Positions 11,488-23,582 are shown, counted from the stretch's first letter. The stretch: DNA of 64,000 bases from Hirsutella rhossiliensis (GCF_020360975.1 NW_025408668.1:1922001-1986000), one strand, 5' to 3'. The notes: generated from the sequence alone by a model not told the origin. Made by a program: numbers and translations.

Positions 11488-12966
11488 ATGGCGACGCCCT
11501 TCAAGTTTCACCTGCCCGCTGAGTGTCGGTCATTCACCCTGTTTCCCCGTCTCCCCATCGAAGTCCGCCACAAGATATGGGAGGCCTACCTTTCCGACCC
11601 GGGCATCAACTTTGTCAAGCTGCAAATTTGTGATCGCGGTTGGAGGTCGCAGCGAGTTCCCCTGCGGTCTATTTCTCTGGGCACCGTCACCGCCAGGAGC
11701 CAAGAGCCCGTCGACGATGATTCTGGCAGCGGCTTGGATGCAGTCGATTTGATGGTGATTCAAAAGGACTTTAACCCACGCCCCTTTATTCACGCCAAGC
11801 TGGCTGCCCAGAACCCACACTGGAGGGGCGACGCCTCGCGCTACGAGGTGCTGTATCGCCAGCTCGCCGTCCTCTCCATGACGTGCGTAGAGTCGGCGAA
11901 TCTGGTCAAGAACCTCGTCTCGAGGCCCGGGGTCCTGCGAATGGAAAACGGCAACATTCTTACCCTGGATAACTCTCCCGACTTGGTCTTCTTGGATTAC
12001 CTCCCCAACAATGTTTATCAGTTCAACTTCACCCTCGACATCAGACTCTTCTGCCCGGGTCTCGACCTCGTACGGCGCGTCGCCGTACGCTTCTCCCACA
12101 CCTGGAAGTCCGAAAGGGACACGCATTGCCACTCGTGCACAATCCCCAACCATCACGCCGGTACGCGAACCTACCCCATCCATCTGTACCAGTTTCTGGC
12201 CAGATGCCTGCCGAACCTTGAGGAGTTTTACTTTGTAGACTACTTCGTGGTCCCACGCGACAAGCAGCAGGGCCGGAACCTCGTTAACCTCGCCAGCAAC
12301 GGCAACGGTAAGTGATGGCTGTGGTCCAAACGATATATTCGGTGACTGATGAAAACAGGTTTGAGGCCTCTGCAGGTATTTCGAGCAAAGGATCGATGGT
12401 TCTGTGAAATCATGGACGGCGAAGCCAGTGCCTCGAAGTGGAAGGTTGAGCCCGAAGTCTTCAACATCCGAGACTGGCTCCGAGATCGCTTCGTGCGCTA
12501 CGCCAAAGCAAGCCATACGAGCCGACACAAGGCGCCTGAGAGGGTTTACTTTGGCGTCCTTGCATGCGACTGGAACGTTGGGCGACCGGTCACGCGCAGG
12601 GGGCCCTCGACTACGCCGTTTGGCCATCTCCGAGCCAAGCCGACATCCAGCAAACCGACACCCGGCGAGATTGCGTCCGGCAAGACGAAACTGTACGTTG
12701 GCCATCGACCCACGAGATGCGAGCCGAGCGTGACGCAAAACCAGACCCCCATGTTCTCCATTGACCTGAACATGCCACCCCTGAATAGCTCGGAATCGCG
12801 CAACAAGCCCCTCAAGCTGGCATCGAAACAGACGGGGGAGAACAGCGAGACGGGGAAGCCTAGCTTGGATGGTTCGGTTTTTCAATTTGGGGCGGGCCGT
12901 GGAAACGCCTTCAATTTCACCTTCAAGCAAACATACGGGTCTCTGGCACGATGGGCGGGCCTGTAG
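11488..12966 (+). CDS. 2EXR-domain protein
   Basis: Predicted 475-aa protein from two exons, 11488-12307 and 12359-12966, split by a 51-bp intron (GTAAGT...AACAG) with joined frame. The N-terminal region carries the hallmark of the fungal 2EXR family, an F-box-like motif FPRLPIEVRHKIWEAYL at about residues 19-35, followed by conserved blocks (LSMTCVESANLV, LDNSPDLVFLDYLPN). The family is expanded in filamentous ascomycetes and has no established biochemical activity. The C-terminal third, after the intron, is basic and probably disordered. The start ATG has a good context (CACCATGG). A 484-codon open frame runs fully antisense, including across the intron, and is rejected as a mirror of GC-rich coding sequence. 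Confidence 0.85.
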
Positions 12967-13217
12967 GCGGGCCTGTCGGAGCAAGCGAGGAGGAGCAACT
13001 AGGCACTAGCGGTCCGAGAACGCATTGTTTGGCAGAATCTGGACATGGCACCGTCGTAGCCACGGGGACTCGGACAAGGGGAGACAGTGAGCCCTAGAGC
13101 AGAATCAAGTAATAGAGACTTGTCACGGTGAAGAGAGCGTCAGGCTTGTCATGTGTTTTGTTACGGCCACGTGTATGGCTTGGGGAGGCGACGCTTCACC
13201 TACACGGGAGAATTTGT

Positions 13218-14843
13218 TTACAAAAAGTGGCTGATGGATTGCCAAAAGGCTTGGGGATCCTCACACATTGGGAGGTGGCCGGTGTTTGGCACAAGTTTGA
13301 GCTCGGCCCCGTGGTCGCCGAGCATACCCTTGAAGCCTTGCATGGCCTTTGCGACAGCCCCCTTTGCGTCTGCCTCTCCTACGACAAACAGGCCAGGCAC
13401 AGCACAAGCCGGCATATCGGGCCTCAAATCATAGTCCCAGAGGGCGGTGCAGGAATGCTTGAAGCCGTCGACGTCGTTGGCGGCAGCCATGTCGGCTAGC
13501 CACTGCTTGAGATGGGCCTTTTCCAAGCTGGCGGGGTGGAGCCAGCGGGTGATGGTCTGGTCGGCGAGGTTGCGGATGCCGCTTTCGGAGGCGGAGTCGA
13601 AGTTGGCCTCGGCCAAGGACACGCGGTCTTGCCAGGCCTGGGTGTTTGCGGGGGTGGAGGCGCTGTTGAAGTCGCAGGCGATGAACTTGCGCAGGCGGGT
13701 CGGGTGGTTGATGGCGAAGCTGAGGGCCGTGGCGCCGCCGACGGAGACGCCGACCAGGGCGTAGAGCCGAGGAATGTGCAGGGAGTCGAGGAGCTGTAAA
13801 AGATCTGCTGTGAGGGTTGCAAAAGTCGCGGCGTGGGGGGGCTGGGGGATGGGGTGGCGGCCGCGGGTGTCGTAGCGGAGGATGCGCAGGTCGGGGCGCT
13901 TTTGCTTGAGGAGGTCGACGAGGGGATCCCACATGTGGAGGGATGTTAGGAGGGAGTTGCTGAATGCGACTACTGGGGCGTCGGGAGCTGGGTTTCCTTG
14001 TAGACGGTACGGGATGGTGAGAGAGTCTTTGGTGGTGATGTAGGAGCTGATGACGGGGCTGGGGCTACGGACCGTTGATGTCCGTCCGTCTGGGGAGGTG
14101 AAGGCGGCCGGGTCCGGGTTGAGGGAGACGGCTCCGAGGTCGCGCGGGGCTGGGCCGAAGACGTAAAAGAGGGACCAGGTGCGTCGGTTCTCAGCCAGGA
14201 CGTCTATTCTCCGGGCCATGTCTGTAGAGGGCGTGTCCCCCTTATGCTTGGCATAGTCGTGGAGGCCGAGGTAGACGACCGTTTCCTGCTGCCCGAGACT
14301 TGACGTCTTGAAGAGGCGGGAGCGCAGCCATCCAGCGCCCTGGGCGAGCGTCGGGACGTGCTCGTCGACGAACCAGGCGCGGTAGTCGTCGCCTTCTGAC
14401 GGGGTGACCTGCTCTGCGACGGTGACGATGGCGTGTGCTTCATCGTCTGCGAGCTTCTCGAGCGGCACGAAAAAGGACACCTGGCTGGTCCAGACGAGGT
14501 CGAAGAGGTCGCGGCGCAAATCGTCGACGTCGGCGGCGATGATCTCTGCCTCGCGCGGGGAGCGGCGGGCGCGGAGGGAGGTGTAGGCGGGCTCGGCGAG
14601 GCGATGCATGAGCGGGACGTCGTAGAGGGCCATGAAGAGGTCCGTCGAGTCTTTCTCATCGTCGGACAACGACAGGGAGCGATAGCGCAGGCCGTTGGCG
14701 AAAATGTCGGGCAGGCGCAGGCGGTCCGGTCCGTGCTCGTTGTTGTACCAGTCGCGGAAGCGGGCGCGGCTGGCGGGTGAAGCATGAGGGCGCATGGTTA
14801 CGAGGAGGAGTCCGGGTGACGAAGACGTGGAGTGGGAGTCCAT
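13218..14843 (-). CDS. EthD-like/EthD-like/alpha-beta hydrolase fusion protein
   Basis: Single-exon gene, 541 aa. Residues about 13-115 and 123-230 each resemble an EthD-type dimeric alpha/beta-barrel domain. The first has the characteristic WYNNEHGPDRLRLP...GLRYRSL pattern and the second AWFVDEHVPTLAQ. Residues about 270-541 form an alpha/beta hydrolase close to 3-oxoadipate enol-lactonase types, with nucleophile elbow G-V-S-V-G-G (Ser367), probable acid Asp492 (GEADAKG) and His523 (NTGHLPMCEDP). The triad looks intact, so an active esterase or lactonase is likely. The substrate is unknown, though the EthD modules suggest ring-type or polyketide-like ligands (inference). Divergent from the RdRP gene. 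A TATATAAAT sequence about 70 bp upstream could be its core promoter. Confidence 0.88.
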   Translation of the reverse strand: MDSHSTSSSPGLLLVTMRPHASPASRARFRDWYNNEHGPDRLRLPDIFANGLRYRSLSLSDDEKDSTDLFMALYDVPLMHRLAEPAYTSLRARRSPREAEIIAADVDDLRRDLFDLVWTSQVSFFVPLEKLADDEAHAIVTVAEQVTPSEGDDYRAWFVDEHVPTLAQGAGWLRSRLFKTSSLGQQETVVYLGLHDYAKHKGDTPSTDMARRIDVLAENRRTWSLFYVFGPAPRDLGAVSLNPDPAAFTSPDGRTSTVRSPSPVISSYITTKDSLTIPYRLQGNPAPDAPVVAFSNSLLTSLHMWDPLVDLLKQKRPDLRILRYDTRGRHPIPQPPHAATFATLTADLLQLLDSLHIPRLYALVGVSVGGATALSFAINHPTRLRKFIACDFNSASTPANTQAWQDRVSLAEANFDSASESGIRNLADQTITRWLHPASLEKAHLKQWLADMAAANDVDGFKHSCTALWDYDLRPDMPACAVPGLFVVGEADAKGAVAKAMQGFKGMLGDHGAELKLVPNTGHLPMCEDPQAFWQSISHFL

Positions 14844-14911
14844 GGTGGCTTGGGATGGTTCAAGCTGGCGGAGGCACGCCGGTGTGTTTTGGATGAGAGG
14901 GCATCTTTGGA

Positions 14912-14919
14912 TTTATATA
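14912..14919 (-). promoter_or_regulatory. Possible TATA box for the hydrolase fusion gene
   Basis: The minus strand reads TATATAAA about 70 bp before the ATG at 14843. Position and sequence fit a core promoter; no other support. Confidence 0.35.
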
Positions 14920-15172
14920 TTGAACAGAGAGTATGAAACGGCAGTGTTTGCAAGGCCAATAGGAATGTGGTCATCCTGTTTTGTGGGCTCCCGTGACGGT
15001 TGATGCCTCACCGAGGAGCTCACCGCAGCCGTCACCGAAGACGCCGCTGAAGATGTTTCGGCAGGGCCCTGAGACCCCGCACCGCTCGCACCGTGGTGGG
15101 CCTCCCGCAGCGGGCACGAGAACCAGGGGGTCGTATTTATGGGAACGGGACTCCCGGGTCGGGCCCGACGTC

Positions 15173-15180
15173 TATATAAG
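15173..15180 (+). promoter_or_regulatory. Possible TATA box for the RdRP gene
   Basis: TATATAAG lies about 340 bp upstream of the RdRP start codon. Confidence 0.3.
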
Positions 15181-15518
15181 CGGTGCTCCCTCGGGTGATG
15201 CGTTGCGTTCTATCATCCATCATTATTCATGCCATCCCGATTGTCCCTCGAGCGGTGCAGAGAGAGCATTTTTTATTGCGGAGTAACCATTGATTGGTTG
15301 GAGGTTGACCTGGACTTAAACTCTCGCACTGTGGCAGACAGTACGAATAACCTCACCACACTCCAAGCTCGACGGCAAAGAATTTCGCTGCATCTTCACC
15401 GACTCCGTTGACCGCCCTGTTTGCGCCTCCGCCAGCCAGACAGTCTCGCACGCATCTGCCGGCCTGGGCCATCCATCATGGGCTCTTGAATTGCCTCTGA
15501 CCAACTCCACCATCCGCC

Positions 15519-18500
15519 ATGGAAGTCTTTCTCAGAAACGTCCCCGTCGACCTGACCGAGGACAGCCTCAAAAAGGAGCTGAAGCCCTGGACCAACGCCC
15601 TCGGCATCCTCGACTGGGCCTGCGAAAAGGCAAGGAGAAAGGACTTTGCCTCTATCACCTTTCTCAACGTCTCCGACGGCGCAAAGTTCCTGGCCAAGCA
15701 CGAAAAGGTGATCCAACAGCAGCAGCATGACCAGGGGCCTCATACCAAGCGCCGTCGCGAAATTGCTCGCCTGCACATCCTCCAGACGCCCGTCTTTGTC
15801 ACAAAGAGCAAGCGCACTGTCGACAAGTTTGCCCTCAGCCACCTCAAGACGGAGCGCGAGGACCGCAAGAAGAGGCCCGACCGCGGATCCCACTCCCACG
15901 CCGTCCGGTGCAGGCTCAGGGGCATCGCCTGCGGCAAAAACGTATTTGCCCAGCCCTCGACTACCCTGACATTTGCCCAGCAGCTCAGCACCGGCGTGCT
16001 CGGCCACGCCAAGTTTGGCCAGCGCTGGCTCTCGGCCACCTTCAACGACTCGGCCCGCATGGACGTGCCTTACGACATCATTGAGAGCCTTGTTGCCGAC
16101 CACACCAGCCCTGCCTTGACCCTCGTCCTGACTGAGCCCCCCCGCTTCTTCGCCCGTCAGTCGCCCTCGACCTATTCCATGGTCAGGTGGGAGCGGAGGT
16201 CCAGTCTTCCCAAGTGGCCTCACCATGAAAAGTACGCCGCTCACTGCCTCGTCTATCAGCTCTGGATAGGCGTCGGCGACTCCCACGTCTTCCGCGCCTT
16301 GAGAGAAAATGAACTAGTCCCGTTTTCCCTCCAGGGCCTCGCCCTCGACCAGCACCCGGCCCCCCATATCCACGACTACTCAACCTGCATCAGGACCTTT
16401 GAGGGAGCCATCAACGACGCCGGATCCGCCAGGCGCGTCCCCTTTCCCATCCTCTTCCAGATCCAGGGCCTCGTCTGGAACAACTATCTGCACCCGGCCG
16501 CCGGCATGCGAGCCCTCACCATCATCGAGGACATCGCCAAAGACCCCAAATGGGACCGAGGCGCCCTCCCCTTTACCACAGACTCGATGAAGCAGCTGCT
16601 GCCAAAGATTCCCTACCCATGCCCTGGCACGGATCCCACCCACCTCGACCCGGACCGCCTCATGGAACTCGCCATGCGCATCGAGCTCGACCTCCGCAAG
16701 CAGGATCCCTTTCGGTTCGGCATCTACGGTCTCGGTCTCCCTGATCATCAGACCTGGGTCTTCAAGGCCATGGTTACTCCGACCCGCGTCATCCTCCAGG
16801 GCCCGGACGCCGAGAGTAAGAACAGGGTCCTGCGCATGTTCCCCGACCACGGCGACCACTTCTTGCGCGTTTGCTTTTGCGACGAGGACGGCCAGGACCT
16901 ACATTTCAACCCCAGGGTCTCAAACGATGTCGTGTTCGAGCGCTATCGCAAGGTGTTGCAAGCCGGGATCCAGGTTGCCGGCCGGTGCTTTGCCTTTCTC
17001 GGCTTCTCGCACTCGTCGCTGCGATCCCACTCGACCTGGTTCCTCGCCCCCTTCATCGACCAAAACATGCAGCGCCACGACTACGACACCATCCTCAGGA
17101 CCCTGGGCGACTTTAGCGAGATCCGCATCGCTGCCAAGTGCGCAGCGCGCATTGGCCAGGCCTTTTCGGAGACGCCCTACGCCGTCGACCTCGTCAGGAC
17201 CAACATTATGAGCCGTTCGATCCCGGATGTCAAGTCGGCAGACGGGACGCGCGTCTTCAGCGACGGCGTCGGCACCATTTCACGCGAGGCCATGGAGGAG
17301 GTGTGGAATGCCCTGCCCATGCGCTCGGCGGCCCCGACCTGCCTCCAGATCCGCTGGGGAGGCGTCAAGGGCATGCTGTCACTCGACTCGCGGCTGCGAG
17401 GCAAGGTCATCTGCGTGCGCGAGGAGTCGATGATGAAGTTCCCCAGCCGCGACCAGCGCGAGCTCGGCATCTGCGACGTCGCGTCCAAGCCCCTGCGCCT
17501 GGTCCTCAACCGCCAGCTCATCAAGATTCTCGAGGACATGGGCACCGACAACGACTGGTTCAAGAAGCTGCAGAACAAGGCGCTCAAGATGCTGCGCGGC
17601 GTCACCCACACGGCCGCCAACACGAGCACCTTTCTGCAGTACCAGGACATTGGCAGCGCCCTCGGCTTCCCCTCCTTCATCGGCCAGCTCGACAAGATGG
17701 GCATCGACTACCGGCGGGATGAGTTCCTGCGCTCCGTCGTCGAGCACGTGGTGCTCCGCGAGCTACGCCTGCTCAAGCACAAGGCCCGCATCCCCGTCAA
17801 CAAGGGCGTCACGCTGTTTGGCGTCATGGACGAGACGGGCTTCCTCGACGAGGGCGAGGTCTACATTGCCTACGACAAGACGCACGCAAAGAGCGGCTAC
17901 CGCATGGACGCGTCCCTCGTCGACGGCCACATCATCGTCACTCGGTGTCCCGCCCTGCACCCCGGAGACGTCCAGTGGGTCAAGATGCGGACGCCGCCGG
18001 CGGGACACACGCTTCGGGACCTCAACAACTGCATCGTCTTCAGCCAGCGCGGCCGGCGCGACCTGCCGAGCCAGCTGAGCGGAGGCGACCTGGACGGAGA
18101 CCTGTATAATGTCATCTGGGACCCCCTGGCGCGCCCCAAGCGAGTCTTTCCCCCGGCTGACTACCCGCGTACGCGCCCGCCCGAGCTCGGCCGGCCCGTC
18201 AGGCGCGACGACATTGCCGATTTCTTCATCCAGTTTATGAAGACGGATATCCTGGGCCTCATTGCGAACCGTCATCAGATCCTCGCCGACGTCAGTCCTG
18301 AGGGGACCTGCGACGCGGGATGCATCGCGCTGGCGGGGATGCACTCGACGGCCGTCGACTTTTCCAAGACGGGCATCCCGGTCAAGTTAAACGAGATGCC
18401 AAAAGCGCCGCGGACGCGCCCTGATTTGTGAGCCCCCCTCTCATATTGTCTTACATTGGTTGAATTTGTTGCCCGATATGCTGACTGGAACCTGCTGCAG

Positions 18501-19570
18501 CCTGTCACCGGCGCCACCGGTGAAGCTATATGATCTCGGCCAAATCGACTTCATCGAGGAAAGGCGCATGGACGATGACGATGACGACGACGGCATGGGG
18601 GGAGCGCGACACAAGTACCACAAGTCAGAGAAGATTCTCGGCCAGCTCTACCGCGGGGTGGACGAGAAGAAGATTTGGAGCGAAGACATTCACCGAACCG
18701 TCAACATGAACGGGCCCTCGGTGTGGGACCAGCTCCTGGGACGGATGCAGGCCGAGTTAGACGCGTACGGGATCGACACCGAGTACAAGCGTCACTCGGA
18801 AGACGCGTGGAAGTTGCGAAACCTGTGAGTCACGCTTCGCAACAGAAGTAAAGACGCAGACCTCAGGGCTAACCTTGTGATTCAGTTACGAGGACTCCGT
18901 CTACGATAGCATGTGGCACTTTTCGGACAACCCGAGAACGGGCATCACGGAAGTCGAGGTCTTTTGCGGCTCCGTTCTTAACAAAAGGGGCTCGCAGACG
19001 CGGCAGCAGCGCGACCTATCGATCCGCCTCAAGGAAGAGACGGACCGGGTGCTGACGTGGATGGTCGACCTGATCCGCAAGCGCAGCACCGTCGACGGCT
19101 TACACAACGGCAGCAGCTACGACGACACGGACCTGTACTCTGTGACGAGCCGCGATGAGTCCGTCGCCGCCGCCGAGACCAGGGACCGGGAAGAGGTGAT
19201 TCAGCTGTGCTGGGCTTGCATGGTGGTTGGGTGCGTGACGGACGCGAGCACGGCACCCGAGGCGTACCACGGCGACGGCGACCTGCGCAGCTTCCGCGTC
19301 GTGGCGGCGGCATGCCTGCTCAAGGAGATGGGCGCGATGCGCGCGCATGTGAGCGCGGCGATGGCGGGCGGGGGATACCTGGGGGTTGCGGCGGGACGTC
19401 AGGCACCGCAGCAGAGGGGGCCCCCGCGCGCGAAGAAGGCGGCGGCGGCGGCTGCGGGCGACGAAGGACGTGCGCCAGAAGCCGGGGGCGCGGCGGCACG
19501 GGCTGCGGTGCCACAGCTAGGCGGGGGGGTGAGGCTTACTGGGCAGTTCGAGAAGCTTGGGTTGAGCTGA
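15519..19570 (+). CDS. Eukaryotic RNA-dependent RNA polymerase (RNA silencing)
   Basis: Copies single-stranded RNA into double-stranded RNA for Dicer, feeding quelling-, meiotic-silencing- or heterochromatin-type pathways. Three exons: 15519-18427, 18501-18824 and 18886-19570 (introns of 73 and 61 bp, frames join), giving 1305 aa. Residues 1-75 form an RRM-like fold (VFLRNVPVDLTEDSLKKEL), as in Rdp1/SAD-1-type enzymes rather than QDE-1. The catalytic loop DLDGD is at residues 857-861, within LSGGDLDGDLYNVIWDP. Other family blocks visible are FSDGVGTISREAM, QIRWGGVKGMLSLD and GCIALAGMHSTAVDFSKTG, and the first intron lies in the conserved RTRPDFLSPAPP region. An aspartate run follows, and the C terminus ends in alanine/glycine-rich low complexity. 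All key residues seen are intact. Which Neurospora paralogue (SAD-1 or RRP-3) it matches was not determined. Confidence 0.95.
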
Positions 19571-19990
19571 GGGTGGTGATGTGTGGGGATTTGGCAAGCG
19601 TCGAGATGGGTGATGAATGATGGATCATGAATAACGGCCAAGGATTGCGCTGCGGGCAGAAAAGCAGGACGATGCCTGCGCTTTGTTTGCCTATGCTTGT
19701 CGGGGATATTGGTTCATGGAGTGAGGGGCGCTGGGCTTATACGGCGACGTCATCTACTACACCCTTGGTTCATGGACTTGGCATCATGATGGTGCAGAGG
19801 CGGCGCTTCGATGACTGCTTAAGAGCAGGTCTACTTCTGGAGATGCGCACTTGGGCTCAACAGCCGTCTGTTGGCGCCCACAAGCTGCCTTGGAGGAGTA
19901 CGGCCATAGATTACTACTTGGTCTGCCTTGTCGGCGAAACCTCCATCCAGGACGACGAGAGGAAAGGGAGCCAGAGAGGATAGTATAGGC

Positions 19991-20025
19991 GAAAGGGAAA
20001 GGGAAAGGGAAAGGGAGAGGGAAAG
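19991..20025 (+). repeat. GAAAGG short tandem repeat
   Basis: About five to six units of GAAAGG, degenerating to GAGAGG. Confidence 0.85.
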
Positions 20026-21369
20026 TCTCGCAACGGCTGCCTTGGAGCCTATGCGATTCCCGGTATGGAAACCCACGCTACGGAAACAACCTACGCTATG
20101 GAAACCCACTTTGTTCCCATCCCCTACCCGTCGAGGCGGGTTCCAAAAGGGGCTCGCCAAGATCAACGGCTGCTTTGAGGCCACGGAGCTTGCGCAAACA
20201 TTCGCCACCGCCGCGCAGCTACGCTCAAAGAAGGACCAAGACCAGGAAGACCAGGGTGAGCAAGCGCAGCCGGGTTCAGCGATTTGGCGTCGCCGGCCAC
20301 GAGAATCACGCGGCGAGGCGGCGTCTGTCAGGCGCATGCCGGCATCTTTCCCGCGGAGCGGTGTATCATCGCGGTGTATCATCAAGCTCCTCGTCACGGC
20401 GTGCTTGCTATTTATGAGGTGAGCGTATGCCACGGTTTCATGTGCACGCGAAGCAGACCTCCCCAGGGCCCAGGTATGTGACGGCGTCGACCGCGAGCAC
20501 ACCCCCCCTTTCTCAAGCGGCCTTTTGCTCGTCTTTCCGCGTTCATGCAAGCTCCATTCCCCCGCTCGCCATCCCAGAGTCTTTTTTCCTTCTTCCCTCC
20601 CCCTCGAGTAGCACAACGGGCAGGAAGCACGGCAAATCGAGAGAGCTACCACTTACACCTGCTCTCCCAGAAGCCTGCCGCCCGAGCGCTCCGAGACGTC
20701 TTGCCCGAAACGGCCACGGCCACGGCTCCATGCCAGGCAAACCTAGCGTCGAATCCGGTGTAAGCTTTCCGGGTTTCCCTGCCGCAGCTGGACTTTGCCG
20801 TCTTGTTGGTTGATTTGGCTTTCTTCTTTTTTCTTGGTTATATGGTGGTGGGACTTGTTGAGCGGGTTGGGCTCGTGCCCTTTTGCGCCGCAACTGGCGT
20901 CTGGAAGGCAGCGGTGGACGTGGGAGGATGGACGAGGAGGTGTTGTTGGCGCTGAGGGTTGGCGTTGCTGCGAGACAACGTCTCACCGGCCACGAGTCGC
21001 GAACCCCATAGCCTCGAGTTTTCGCGCACGTCCGACGCGCACACATGTCGATGCAAGAAGAGGCGCCAGGTAGAGAGCATCCTCGCCACCGAAACCACCA
21101 ACTACCGAGGGACAACCCCGGGGAGACAAAGCTCCCAGCCAAGCAGCGGCCCAATCGACGGAAGCAACCCCTGGACGTTCTCAACTCCCGCGTATAGTCA
21201 CCAGCAACCTCCACTTGGGTGCTCGCCGCCCCGGGGCTCCGGAGCAAGGTCTCTGCCCTACCGGCGATCATGATGCCACCACCGTGGCGGACAGCGGGAG
21301 GCGCGGAAAGAGGTTTAGCGCGCGAGGCGCTTCGCTCTCCATGCGGGGATCCTATCGTCGGTCTCAAGG

Positions 21370-21376
21370 TATAAAG
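21370..21376 (+). promoter_or_regulatory. Possible TATA box of the GPR1/FUN34/YaaH gene
   Basis: TATAAAG lies about 330 bp upstream of the ATG and is followed by a long C/T-rich leader, a common arrangement in filamentous fungi. Confidence 0.35.
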
Positions 21377-21701
21377 CGGCTGGCCACTTATACCGGCCGC
21401 GGCGATTGAGAAGGGGGGGGGGGGACAAGTTAAGCTCGGAGCGAGTTTGGATCGATCCCCTAGGCCCCCTTCCCCAAATCTCTCTCCCTCTTTCTCTTTC
21501 CTTTTCCCTTCATCCCCTGGCCGACCTCACGACTGTCTTCCCATCCATCTACAACCCCTAATTCAACCGACAAGGGACCGCCCAGCAGCAAAAGACAAAA
21601 GCAGGAGGAAGATATAACAACGACCCATCCCCCCCCCACCTCGACCCAAGGATCGCAAGCAACAACCCCGAAGCCAAACAAGACAAGCAAAGCCACCTGT
21701 C

Positions 21702-22965
21702 ATGAACGGAGACGACGGCCGGGCAGCGCCCAAGGAGGAGCGGCAGTGGGCCAACGCCGAGGCCGACGTCGAGGCCGACGGCGACAGCGACGACCGCAGC
21801 GGGGCGCTGAAGCAGTTCCGCACCGCCACGAGCGTCTCCATGAGCCCCGAGCTGTTTGAGAAGCTGTACCTGTCGCCCAAGAACAACATCAAGGGCAATC
21901 TCAGGGCCACCTTTGGCAACCCCAGTCCCATGTGCGTGTCTTTCCGGGCTGCTCGTGCTGCTCCCCCATGGACGGCCTGCTGACTTTGGTCGCGTAGTGG
22001 CATGGCTGGCTTCCTGCTGTGCCTGACTCCCCTGTCCATGGACCTCATGGGCTGGAGCGGCGCCACCGGCAAGGGCGTTGCAAACGTGTAAGTCCCCTCG
22101 TCGTCGTCGATCCTATTCATCCCCTCCATGGTGGCCACGACTCCCCGCCCTCCTCGTGGATCCAGCCAACTGACCAGCCCCCCAGCGGCGCCTACCTCTT
22201 CCAGGGCGGCATCCTCATGAACCTCGGCTGCGTCCTCGAGTGGATCCTGGGAAACACCTTCCCCGCCGTCGTCTTCGGCGTCTACGGCACCTTTTGGCTC
22301 GCCTTTGCCGCCACCCTGAGCCCGTCCTACGGCGCCTACGCCTTTTATGCGCCCCTCGACGCAAAGACGCCCCTGGCCGGCCTCAAGGCCCCCGGCTTCA
22401 ACGCAGGTCTCGGTACGTCATGATGCGCCCCCACCCCCTCTGGTCTGCCTGCGGTCAGTTTCGAGAAAGGGATTGCGGACCGGGGGGCTGACTTTCTGTC
22501 TCCGTTGGGTGTATTTCACCATATAGGCTTCTGGTTCCTCTTCATGGGCTTCATCAGCCTCATCTTCTTCATCTGCTCCCTGCGGACAAACGTTTGCTTC
22601 TGCGTCATCTTCTTCAGCCTCGTCATCTCCTTTGGACTGCAGACAGGAGGATCCCTCCTTTCCGCCGCCGACTTCGCCGCCAACGCCCACCACGTCCATC
22701 AAATGCGCGTGGTACGCTCCCCCTCCCTTCTGCTTCCCCCCATCCCTTTGCACTGAGCGAGTGCATTGCGTTGGCGTTGCTAACGTCCGTCGCAATATAG
22801 GCCGCCGGCGCCATGACCTTCGTAGCCTGTTGGTCCGGCTGGTACATCCTCTTCGCCAGTCTTCTCGCCTCGGTCGACTTCCCCATCCAGCTGCGTGTCG
22901 GCGACCTGAGCACCGTCATCAAGGGCAGGCAGGAGCGGACGGGGCGACACATCAGGCGCGATTGA
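21702..22965 (+). CDS. GPR1/FUN34/YaaH family protein (acetate transporter type)
   Basis: Plasma-membrane transporter family (yeast Ato1/Ady2-type, A. nidulans AcpA-type) tied to acetate or ammonium transport. Five exons: 21702-21931, 21998-22087, 22186-22412, 22527-22711 and 22801-22965. All introns are GT-AG and the frames join to give 298 aa. The family motif NPSPIGMAGF spans the first intron (about residues 74-83), followed by six hydrophobic segments including GAYLFQGGILMNLGCVLEW and VVFGVYGTFWLAF. The N terminus is a charged cytosolic tail (ADGDSDDRSGALK), and the C terminus ends after the last membrane segment with a short basic tail. Substrate is inferred from family only. Confidence 0.9.
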
Positions 22966-23566
22966 TGTCGAGGGTCCGAGTCGTGGCGGCCGCATGGATT
23001 GACGGCAAGGACCACGTCGAAACACACGGGACGTGAGCGTTTCCCAGATTCGCTTACGGGTCGATGCTTGTTGCCAATACTCAGATCTCGCCCGGAAACT
23101 CGTCATTGGGAGGCGACGGCTGATGGCTGTCAGCCAGCCAGAGCAGAACAAATTGAGGCCTAGGTGGCTCGTGAGCTTCGCCAAGTTCGATCGTTGGACA
23201 ATTTCATTAGGTTCAAAACTTTTATTTAGCATATATTCTCTTCAAGACAGATGCTCTATATCATTTCCTCACCTCGATGCCCCTGTCTTTGGCGGATGCT
23301 GGGCCCTTTGGCCAGATCGTGTGGCTTATACAGATTGATGATGTCTGCCTGCTTGACAAAAAGAATCTTCGCGACCAAGTCTGGACATTGGGACAAAACG
23401 GAACAGAATTGCCCAAATCAAACTCACCGTCCGACTACCGCGGGCTTTTCGCACTGCAAAGTCAATAGGCTTGCTCATGATTCCGTCACTCGCAAACACT
23501 GTGTGCGTGTTGGGCGACCTCCTCAGCACCAACCTACCTACCCTACAGCATATGCCTCACGACCAT
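22966..23566. other. Intergenic, 3' flank up to the LINE insertion
   Basis: No gene seen in this 600-bp stretch. Confidence 0.45.
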
Positions 23567-23582
23567 GACACAGAGCAAGGCG

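Larger units (their letters stand above)
14844..15518. other. Divergent promoter region between the hydrolase fusion and the RdRP
   Basis: 675 bp without a gene. It holds a minus-strand TATA-like box near 14912-14919, a plus-strand TATA-like box at 15173-15180, and a GC-rich inverted stretch around 15145-15170 (CGGGACTCCCGGGTCGGGCC). Confidence 0.5.
19571..21701. other. 2.1-kb intergenic region upstream of the acetate-transporter-type gene
   Basis: No supportable gene. It contains a GAAAGG repeat (19991-20025), degenerate TATGGAAACCCAC-like repeats around 20063-20112, a G run near 21412-21423, a TATAAAG at 21370-21376 and a C/T-rich leader at 21455-21545. The longest open frames (about 270 codons, minus strand) overlap these simple repeats and look spurious. 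Confidence 0.5.

Noticed and set aside
11530..12984. 484-codon minus-strand open frame opposite the 2EXR gene
   Set aside because: It runs through the intron and has no domain. Long antisense frames are expected opposite GC-rich coding DNA with C/G third positions.
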